Shown piece after piece: positions 44,789 to 53,468 of a stretch of DNA of 64,000 bases. Source of the stretch: Sporobolomyces roseus (Eukaryota; Basidiomycota; Microbotryomycetes; Sporidiobolales; Sporidiobolaceae); contig JADILM010000006.1 in assembly GCA_016617785.1 (NCBI GenBank), positions 372,001-436,000 of the forward strand, given 5' to 3'. A model generated the notes under the pieces. It made no database searches. It had not been told where the DNA came from and saw only the letters and a list, made by a program, of their open reading frames with translations. Every line of letters begins with the position of its first letter. Positions within the stretch are counted from its first letter, which is position 1. A program made the position numbers and the translations under genes.

Positions 44789-46649
44789 ATGACCAGCAAG
44801 ACTCATGCTAAAGGATTCGATCCTACGAAAGGCTTGACTTGGACTGCCGAGACGAATGTTGAATTGATGAAGAATCTCGTCAGAGATAAGGAAAATGTTT
44901 TCGCTAGACACAGGAAGTTCGACAATGGTAAGTCCTGCGTACAGTGTATTGCTTTACGTGTGCTTGTATAGGACGCTGACCATTCACCGAGATTTAGCTT
45001 CGCTACAAGCCTCAAGCAAGCGAGAAGTCGAAGAAAGTTACAGTGAAGATGGCATTCTCCGTGCGGTCTATGACCGATACAGCGAATTCTGTCAAGCTGT
45101 CAACATTCCAGTCGCTCCTATCTCCATGTCGACTATCGCTCTCTTCCTTTTCACCAAATGTTCGCATAAAAACGGAAATTATCAAACCTGTTTGCATTCT
45201 CTCAAGCGTTTGCGTTTATCGAGTCTTGATTTGTGGGAAGAAGTCGAAGGAATGGATATTCTGGAGGATAGCGTCGCCGTTGCGGTCGGGCTGAGTTACT
45301 TCATGCATGAACGCAAAGGAGTTCGTATCAAAGCTCCTCGAGGTTCCTCTCTTTCCTCCTATCTGTACCTGAATGAACCTTCAACTAACGACGATCCTTA
45401 CGAACAGGTCAACAGAAGTCGACAACTCGTCCTGCTCAAGACGCTTCTTCCGCCTCTTCAGTTCTCTCCGATGCTTCAAACGATAATGACGATTATACGG
45501 AAGATCAACGTAGCCGTCAAACTGTACATCAATTGGTGAGCTCCACCAAACCTTCCTCTACTGATCTCGTCTGAGAATCTCCCTCACTCGCTCAGGTCAT
45601 TTCGAATCTTCCTCAACCTGACGACCGCTTCTCTTCGGCCGACGATCTCCTCGTCGCTTGCTATCTCGCTCTTCTCCCAGTCTACGGGACCGGTGCGAGC
45701 ATATCGAAATCGAATCGCAGTGCTGTTATTGTCGAGTGCACTCGTAGTCGTCACAATTACTCGGAAGCGTCTGGAGGTCGCTGCAAATGGCGAATCGGAG
45801 CTATTCAAGACGCAAAGACCAAGGAAATCGTGGTATCGAGCGACAAGTCGTATCTTTTACACAATCATGCTCCAGCAGAAGCGCTCAAGAAAGACGCGAA
45901 CTGGCGACCTACTGTCAAGAACGCTGCCGTTCGTGCAGCTCTTGGTCTCGACCCTCTCGAGTCACGCTCTCGTGTTCAGGTGCGCTCAATTCAGCTTACT
46001 GCGAGGTATTCGCTCACACTCCATTGCCTCTGCTCAGGTTTCGCAGCAGAATCAAACTCCCTCGACTTCAGACGAACAACCTTTGAAGAAGCTCAAATAC
46101 AGTCCTTACCGATTCGACTCTTTCGAGACTTCCCAGTATTCGCCATACTCTTCGATGCTCACGACTACTAGCAACGCCAATAATTCAAACTCACAAGTCT
46201 CGAACTCTTCTACCTTCGTTTCAAAACCTCAATTCGCTTCTTCTCCTCAATTCGCTTCTCCCCACTTCGCTTCCTCTCCGACTCCTTCACAGCTCACCCC
46301 GTTCCCCGCTCAGCCCTTCTCGATGCCACAATCTCGATCAACCTCGAGCATGGCCTCGACTTCTCTCGTTCAAATTCCTTCCCCCGAACTTTCCCCTTTC
46401 TTCCCTCAGCTCGAACGATTCCTTCGCGCTTTACACCCTTCTCTCTCGAGTCTCGCTCTCCCGATCTTCAGCGTAGGTATCGACTCGTTCGATATGCTCT
46501 GCATGTTCAACGCTTTCGAATCAGACACTCTTGCGAAATTCCTTGAACTCATTCAATCTCAAGACGTCAAACAGGAAATATCGAAAGTTCACCTCAAGCT
46601 ATTGCAGAAGAAGTTGGGCGAAGCGAAAGCGGGAGGATGGGATGACTGA
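44789..46649 (+). CDS. Family copy G: putative HNH-class zinc DNA-binding protein
   Basis: Exons 44789-44927, 44998-45342, 45408-45535, 45596-45979 and 46038-46649 give 535 residues; all five exon lengths equal those of copy B. The helical block, acidic linker and zinc module (ECTRSRHNYSEASGGRCKWR ... LLHNHAP, C-x14-C-x25-H-N-H) match B almost residue for residue. Differences cluster in the exon-5 Ser/Pro/Gln linker and just after it. There G shares with copy A the variants SPHFAS, ASTSL and SFDMLCMFN, where B has SPQFAS, FSTSL and SFEMLCKFN. This suggests conversion by an A-like donor. Confidence 0.82.
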
Positions 46650-47020
46650 GAGAACGAATCAGCTTGAGAACGAGAAGATGAGGACGAAAACGAATCAGTA
46701 GAAATTGGAAGTTGGCTTCGCTTGCAAACTGTAAAGACTCTTTGTTCATCTGCATCTGTGCGTGGGGAAGTGATGCGAGAGGCAGACCGACCACTGCGAG
46801 GCGTTAGAGCAGAGTCTGCGAAGTTGTCTTTCTCTCTCACTCTTCGCAATACTCACTTTCGAAAGGTCAGAAGGATCACAAGTAACGAACGAACTGCTAT
46901 CAACACTTTGACTAAAGAGACTACGAAGGAAGAGAGGCAAGATACAAGATAGGAGAGGAACCAGCCTCTGGAGAGAGATAAAGGAAGGGAAAGAACGAAC
47001 TAAGCTTGTCTTTTTCGAAA
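46650..47020. other. Convergent 3' intergenic region (right copy)
   Basis: 371 nt, the mirror of 20253-20614 with a few indels, between copy G and the TF1 pseudogene. No ORF of interest. Confidence 0.4.
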
Positions 47021-47704
47021 CTAAACACAAGGAGCAAAGACTTCTTCCGACCATCCATCATCAAACTTTGGAGGTTCACCACGAGAGAGAAGTGAAGTTT
47101 GCCTCATCAATCCCAACTCTGCAGCGAAGAGAGCTTGAGCTGACCACTTCTTCTGACTTGCGAGAATCGCTTCGCATAAATCTAATCCCTCTTCCGCCTT
47201 AATCGTATCTAGATCTCCCTCACACCCTTCAACGATCGAAGCTTCATACGAGATCAAGATCCCCCATCCACAAATTAAGAACCCTGGTCCCCAACAGGCG
47301 CAATGCTGAAGGAAAGCGATCAGGTCTCCATTCTCAGCTCGAGCTGTCTTTGCGATTTCGAGGATCTGGTCGACGCAGTGAAGGATAGTCGATCGAGATT
47401 GTTTCGGAGGGTAGGTTGCCGAGTGAAGGTTGCAAGAGAGGATGGGAGAGATCATCGAAGAGTAAGGTGAATTGTGAGAGAGGTGAAGAATGGGTGAACT
47501 GGCAGCCATGATAGCTGTGACGAAAGCTGTCTCTCGGGCCGCTGCGAGAGTGAGTGATTCGATAGTGGAAGCGATTGTGTCAGGTTTGGCTGGAGAGGAA
47601 GCGAGTTCTGGAGAAGAAGTATCGAGGGTTCGAAGATAGGATGTCGCAACCTCGTAGATTCGTGCTGAACGAGCTGTGATCTCCTCCGTGTAGGCTGAGC
47701 GACC
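47021..47704 (-). pseudogene. 5'-truncated copy of Zn2Cys6 factor TF1
   Basis: About 227 codons match the TF1 C-terminus with only a handful of replacements (for example Thr to Ala, Gly to Ala, Ser to Pro) and the same stop. The zinc cluster, first exon and start of exon 2 are missing; homology ends abruptly at 47704. The frame is still open and runs on upstream to about 47857 into unrelated sequence. It is therefore recent, and a short fused peptide could be made, but it cannot bind DNA through a zinc cluster. Confidence 0.8.
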
Positions 47705-47975
47705 TCCAAGAGAGTCAGAGCTGGTCGAGCTGCACGCGAGCAGAAGACTTCGACAAAAGAAGAGAGAAGAGAGAAGCGAAGAGATTTCGATTTGTACGTA
47801 TTGTGTCAAGCTACAGCACAAATAGGACTTATCATGACCAGCACTGAAGTAAATCAAGGAACAGACATTGACAAAGCACAGATTGGGAGGGGTTTTCTAA
47901 TTGGAGCGAGGATTAGGTGTTTCGAAAAGAGGGAGAATTCAAGCGTGTTTAGTGGATGCGGTTTATCTAGCTCAT
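47705..47975. other. Junction sequence beyond the repeat
   Basis: 271 nt between the pseudogene break and the TF2 stop. It has no similarity to TF1 and probably represents the original TF2 3' flank that received the duplication. Confidence 0.4.
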
Positions 47976-49700
47976 TCATAGAATACCTGCCGTCCTCCTC
48001 AACAATCCGACTTCGGTCATGAGTGATTCTGCCGCCGGCCATTTCGTCGCTTGTTGCCTCAAGATTGCCTCACATAGATCGAGATCGCTTTCCAACTGTT
48101 GGTGATCGTACGATAGGAGCGCCTCGTCCCCTTGTACTTGAGCTGCTTCGGCACCCAAGAGTAGTCCTCGAGAAGTGACGAGGAAACAACAACCCCAATA
48201 AGGAGAGTGGTTTTGAGCGGCGACACTCAATCCTTCTTTCGTCGGGCTCGAACGGACGACATCCAGGATCTTGGAGGCGGCGACGCGAACGAGGCAGGCG
48301 AGAGGTCCGGTAGGGTACGAGGTCGTGTCGAGACTGCAAGGGAGGGAGGGAGCGATTAGAGGTGAGAGAGGCGAAGTCGAAGAGAGGAGGAGAATGACTG
48401 ATGCGGGTGCGATCGATGAAGCGAGGAAAGCTGATTCTCTGGCGGCAGCGAGGGTGAGAGAGGAAGGAGTGGCAGCAGAGGAAGGGTCGAAAGCGGGAGT
48501 AGTCGTGCGAAGGTACTCGAGGGCGGCTTTCTGAATTCGATCTGAACGTTGAATGATTTCGACAGTGTAGCTGAAGCGTTGCTCTTCAGGCCTTGACCAT
48601 AGAGTTTCGTAGTCCGTACTGTCTCTGAGTAGCTGGAAGGCGTGGAGAACCATGTTCTGAGGTGAGATCTGCTCGATGAAAAGTGTGTGAGTTCGAGCAA
48701 GCACGAAGAAGACAAGATGAGGAAGCGAGCTAACATCAGGAGGAAGCTGAATATCAGCGAGAAGAAGTCCTCGATTTCCAGTCAAGACTCCCAATTGAAT
48801 CGTCAAACCCCAAACTAAATAACCCAATCCAATGAATGCCTCTATCTCGCTTCCTCTGATCTCCGTTGCGATTCTCGACATGTCATGACCATTCCAGCCC
48901 AATCCCCTCAACTCGTTCGATACCCAGCTGATCAAATCGACGGCGTTCGTTCTATCTTTGATTCCATAAGCTCGTAAAGAGAGGAAAACTGCAGCTTGGA
49001 GAGTGGCGAAGGAGATGGCGCCGTGAGGAGGGAAAGCAGGAGGAGATCTTGAAGTGTCCATCGTGCAAGCAAGGGCTTGGGCGAGGGAAGGATCGGCTCT
49101 ACGAAGGTACTCTTGCAAGTTTGCGTTGTCGGGAGGAAGTAAAGGAGCCCAAATGTAAATTTCGGCGAGGTATCCTTCTGCGATCTCTTCGATTGAGAAG
49201 TCGGGGAGAGGGGTAGCGATAGATTCGGGAGTAGGGAGAGACCAGCAAGGGGAAGGTTGGTGAAGGGAACCGGAGAGGGAAGTCGCTTGAGAAGGGGAAT
49301 AACCGGCGGCGGAATCGGCGGTCGTGCGAAGGGGATTGAAGCTGTCTGAGCCTGAACGAGATGGGGAAGCTGAAGGAGAGGAACGAGGGGAAGCAGAGGG
49401 AGTACCGGCCTGTCGATTTCGCTGCTGTTGCTCTAGTTCGAGTCGTAATTCCTCCTCCTTCGTGACTCGGCGAGGGCGTCCCTTTCTGCGACTCGGGGCA
49501 AAGATACAGTCTGCACTGAGCTTCGTACACCTTGAACAGCGTGGTCGAGGAGTGTTTGGATCTGGGATGTAATCATCTTGATCAACCGCGTGAAGATACT
49601 CCTCGCTCAACCCAACGCATTTCGCCTTGGCCTGCCTACATGGAAGACAACTCTTGCTAGGTCGCTTGCGTTCGGCGCCAAGAGGGATGGGAGGTGTCAT
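47976..49700 (-). CDS. Zn2Cys6 transcription factor (TF2), divergent TF1 paralogue
   Basis: Exons 48735-49700 and 47976-48668 give 552 residues; the 66-nt intron is a multiple of three and open, but its position matches TF1's intron. The zinc cluster reads CLPCRQAKAKCVG, a long loop, then RCSRCTKLSADCI and a basic RRKGRPRR stretch, followed by a helix rich in Glu/Gln. The middle part (YIWAPLLPPDNANLQEYLRR, LLADIQLPPD) and C-terminus align with TF1 throughout, but identity is moderate, so TF1 and TF2 are older paralogues. The protein stops about 24 residues earlier than TF1. Presumed nuclear DNA-binding regulator; targets unknown. Confidence 0.85.
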   Translation of the reverse strand: MTPPIPLGAERKRPSKSCLPCRQAKAKCVGLSEEYLHAVDQDDYIPDPNTPRPRCSRCTKLSADCIFAPSRRKGRPRRVTKEEELRLELEQQQRNRQAGTPSASPRSSPSASPSRSGSDSFNPLRTTADSAAGYSPSQATSLSGSLHQPSPCWSLPTPESIATPLPDFSIEEIAEGYLAEIYIWAPLLPPDNANLQEYLRRADPSLAQALACTMDTSRSPPAFPPHGAISFATLQAAVFLSLRAYGIKDRTNAVDLISWVSNELRGLGWNGHDMSRIATEIRGSEIEAFIGLGYLVWGLTIQLGVLTGNRGLLLADIQLPPDVSSLPHLVFFVLARTHTLFIEQISPQNMVLHAFQLLRDSTDYETLWSRPEEQRFSYTVEIIQRSDRIQKAALEYLRTTTPAFDPSSAATPSSLTLAAARESAFLASSIAPASVILLLSSTSPLSPLIAPSLPCSLDTTSYPTGPLACLVRVAASKILDVVRSSPTKEGLSVAAQNHSPYWGCCFLVTSRGLLLGAEAAQVQGDEALLSYDHQQLESDLDLCEAILRQQATKWPAAESLMTEVGLLRRTAGIL

Positions 49701-50270
49701 CGTTTGTTGCTGAGGGAAGGTTTACCGTGAAAGTGGGTCAGCTAAATGGCAGCCACGGGAAGGCATGAGAGATAGCTCGAACTCACTATTAGACCTATAA
49801 GAGTCTATCTAACGTATCTGTTTGTATTCGGAGTGTGTAGAGGAAGAGTTTGTCGAGTTGATCAAGAGCTCGAGGAGAGGAGAAGGTTCCGATTCCAACG
49901 GGGCAAGTTTCGTCTTATTTCTTGATAGTAGAGTCTAGTCACGAGTCGACTGCGATTGTGGCGCTGTAATTCGAGGGTGAAAGTGAATAGGGGAGGGATT
50001 AAAGAGAGAGAAAACAAATTTCGCAAACTTTTCTCTCTCCTATTCCCTCGGGACAAGGGTTCGTCGACCGTTTAACTTGTCACTTCGAGTCTCGACGAAA
50101 GAGGTCTAGACGTGATGTTTCGACCTCGTCGGGTTTAGAGAAGAGAAACTCGAGTCCGAGCAATTCGGCGGAAGAAGAAGAAACGAGGGAAACACCTTGA
50201 TTCCCACTAAGCCCAGTAAGCTATCTACAGTCAGAAGAGAGTACACAACAGAAAGAGGGTTCGAAAAGAT
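49701..50270. other. TF2 upstream and ABC transporter 3' region
   Basis: 570 nt with the TF2 promoter and leader plus the 3' end of the ABC transporter gene. No coding or repeat signal recognised. Confidence 0.4.
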
Positions 50271-52930
50271 CTACTTGCGCCAGGCGATGCCGACGTAAAA
50301 GAGGAAACGGAAAACGACGCAAATGAGAATCAATAAACCAACGCTCATCCCCTCACTTCCACTGATGTTGAGGTTCTGTTGACGTCGAGAGAGTGTGTGT
50401 CAGAGATCATAGATACTGTGAGTCGAGAGAGCACAGAAAATACTCACTCTAACTACATCTTCACCCGAGAGAGCGCATTGACCTGGAGTCAACGAGCTCG
50501 GAATAGGGCAACTACAGATCCCGTCGATGATGGGACAGTCGAGAATCTGACCAGCGAAATCGTTCTTGACGAGAAGGTTGAACGAGTAGGTTTGGTAATC
50601 CTATTCGATCGCAGAAAGATTCAGTTTCGAGCGAATCAGTTTTACCAGAGTCCTAGAAAACGGCAATCACAATCCAATGAACTGTGTAGAACCAGAATCG
50701 CGGTAGTGATGTCGTGCGTATAAAGTACCCAAGATTACACCTGAAGAAAGAGGGTCATTAGTTTTCGAGAATCATTCGTCGAACTTCGAATCACAACTCA
50801 CATCCATAGACCATTCGCAAACGAGGCGATAGCTAGTGCTGCGACAAAGAGGGGGAAGATTGCAGCGACGAGTAGAGATTGACTTTCGGCAGTGTAGAGG
50901 GCGAGGAAGAGGTAGATGAGGAATTTGAAGAAGTGACTTGCTCCTGGATTCATTCCGATACTCCAGTAGCTGAACAGTCGAGCCATGAATTAGTCTTTTT
51001 GAATCACCAAAGTAGAGAGAAGTAAAGAACGTACATGATGAGGGAGAATGCGAGAGAACAGAGGAAAAGGAAAGGGATCGAAACGATTGATTGAGCGAGG
51101 ACGTATACTCCACTTCCGTAAAGACCGTTTCGACGTTCGCGAATGAAGACGGATCGTTCTTCGAGAAAGGAAGGGATACCAGCGACTACACAAGAGGGAC
51201 AGAATCGTCAAGTCGGATGGAGGGAGTCTCGATGAAGACGAGGGAAGCGACGACTTACCAGACATGAAACCAAGGAACGCAACGGCGAAGAATCTAGAGC
51301 ATAGAGGGCTGTTGTTAGCCACGAAACAAGCAAAGAGTGTAAATCGAGAAGACTCACGAAACAGACAAACGATCGTTGATCTTTTCTGCACTGTAACCCA
51401 AGTGAATCCAGATCGTCGCGAGTAACAATCCCATCCCGCAGTACATAGCGAGACGAATCCCATAGGCGAGAACGTTCCGAGAGTAGTTGAGGAGGTTTCG
51501 ATACATCAAAACGTTGAGTTTGCGAAAGTTGTTGATCAAGTCCTTCGTTCCTCCTCTCCTCGTCTTGTTGAAAGTGTTCTCGGGTGTGTCGTGAGTGACG
51601 AGAGGTTTCTCGATACCGTATCTCGACCAAAGTTCAGAGTAGTGCGTGAGGTGGTCGAGAGCGGAATGATGTTGAGAGTCGGGCTTCATGAACTCAGTGT
51701 TGACGAGTTGAATAGCGTGATCGGCGGGATTGGCGAACTTGGGAGTAGGCGAACCGGTCCAGGAGAGGTAAGAATCGAGCTCAGCTAGAGAGAAAGCGTC
51801 GAACGAGAAGAGTCAGCCAATCCTGCGTGCGTCGAAAGCGAGAGCAAAGAATCGATACTCACAAACTGGTCCCGAGTACATGGTACGTCCACCAGCTAAT
51901 AGAAGCAGGTTGTCGAAGAGAGAAAAGGTCTCCCAATTGGGTTGATGAATCGTGCAAACGACACACATGTTGAGCTCGTGAGCGAGGTATCGGACTATTG
52001 GGAGCGAAACTCTGTCAGCTCAAGAGAAGCAAGTAAAGAGAACGATCGAGTGAGTGATCGAGGGCTTACGGAAGGTGACAACCTCTCGAGAAGAAGAAGC
52101 GTCCAATCCAGAAGTGGGTTCATCGAGAATCAAGATTTGAGGCTTCGTGACCACGGAACAAGCGATAGTGACTCGACGTTTCTGACCGCCGGAGATACCG
52201 CGTGAGAGAGGGGTTCCGATCTTGTTGTTTGCGATGTCTTGCAGTCCGAGACTCTTGAGGGTATCGTTGATGTGACGGTTGAGACCAGGGTAGGAAGCTC
52301 CGAGTCTAAATCGACAAGGTAGAAGTGAGTCTTGGGGAAGGTGGCTGGAGATGTGAAGATAGTAGCGAAGTGAGGCTTACGAAAGTTTCGCCGCGAAAGC
52401 GACAGTCTCCCGCACTGTCAACACTCCCAGTAAAGCATCATCTTGTTCGACAAAGGAGAAGAGATCTTCAGTCGAGAAGGAGGTAGTGCCGTTGACAGTG
52501 ACCTATCGAACGGGAGTTCAGTCAACTTCAGCGAGGGAAGAATGAATCCGAACGATCACTCACCTCTCCTTTCGCAGAACTACGACGACAGACAGCATCC
52601 AAGAATGTCGATTTACCAGCTCCAGACGGTCCCATCACTACTCGAGAGAGAACATACGGGACGGGTCAGCAAGAGCACAGCGAAAGGGAAACGAAAAAGA
52701 AGTATGGGCTCACCTGCTAGAAGTTCACCTGAACGAGCAGATCCATTCAAGTTATTGAGGATAGGTTGTTCACGTTTAGGTGCCACATAAGTAAGATCAC
52801 TCCAGGCAAGCTGGAGATCTGCATGAGGTTCGATTGCAGCTGAAGCTTCATTGTCGGTGTCGAGGGTGAGGTCGAAGGAGTTCAAGGGTGTCGCACCGGT
52901 CATTCTGCTGTTTGATGGTCGGCTAGGCAT
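50271..52930 (-). CDS. ABCG-type half-transporter
   Basis: A many-exon minus-strand gene; first exon 52714-52930, second 52564-52637, stop TAG at 50271-50273. Layout is one nucleotide-binding domain then one membrane domain (ABCG/White order). Visible ATPase motifs: Walker [11 protein letters not shown]-loop region [16 protein letters not shown], signature SGGQKRRV, Walker [13 protein letters not shown] and H-loop TIHQP. The membrane half contains [20 protein letters not shown] and ends with [20 protein letters not shown] then RK-stop. Half-transporters must dimerise; fungal members move lipids, sterols or drugs across membranes. The substrate cannot be told from sequence. No signal peptide. 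Confidence 0.88.
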
Positions 52931-53468
52931 CTTCAGAGTAGTGAGTTGCAGGTGAAGGAAGAAGAGCAATGATCAGGGGAACGCTCGAGGAACATCTACG
53001 GCATTAGACATGAATTCGGAGAAATGGAAAAGAAGACTCGTGGTTCCTCCGTTTTGTTTTATCCGAATTCGCTTTGTCACCGTTCACGACCGATACGGCA
53101 GTCGGATGGGTGTACTGTGGGAATAGAGAAAATGGGACTGAGCTCTGTCAATCGATTTATTTCGACTTGAGAAGGTGAGCACTATCGAAGGGAAGAGGAG
53201 GGGAAGGGGGAGGGAAAGACCTCTCGCAAGACTACAACGGGAGTTGGACCCGCGTGTACATTCGTGAGTTGGAAGAGACGACGGGATATGGAAACCATGA
53301 GACGAAATGTTGAGTGGCTTGCGAGTTGCGATGTGAAGATTGCAGATGCTGAACGAAATTACTGAAGAAGTTGACAACATGTTATCGGAATTGAAGACAA
53401 GTGCGGTGCTGATACATTCAAGTCTAAAATGGAACGATTGAGTTGAGTGCCTGTCGGAGAGAGCGAGC
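52931..53468. other. Intergenic region
   Basis: 538 nt containing the ABC transporter promoter and the 3' end of the isoleucyl-tRNA synthetase gene, both on the minus strand. No further feature seen. Confidence 0.4.

Larger units (their letters stand above)
43551..47704 (-). repeat. Right arm of the 4.15-kb inverted repeat
   Basis: Reverse-complement partner of 19569-23721. It contains the 3' end of copy F, the F-G intergenic region with the same relics, all of copy G, and the truncated TF1 copy. The boundary at 47704 is a clean junction: left of it the sequence matches TF1 codon for codon, right of it there is no similarity to TF1. Confidence 0.85.

Noticed and set aside
45693..46649. Long 318-codon frame in copy G (and its mirror 20615-21571 in copy B)
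   Set aside because: Its first part is an out-of-frame shadow of exon 4. Only the part after the 45980-46037 intron is in the real frame; the zinc module is read in another frame.
20615..46649. Mating-type locus
   Set aside because: The palindromic layout is suggestive, but there is no homeodomain pair, pheromone precursor or STE3-type receptor in the window.
19569..47704. DNA transposon with the inverted repeat as terminal repeats
   Set aside because: The arms end inside host-like coding sequence, not at short terminal motifs. The interval carries conserved housekeeping genes, no transposase is present and no target-site duplication was seen at the outer ends.
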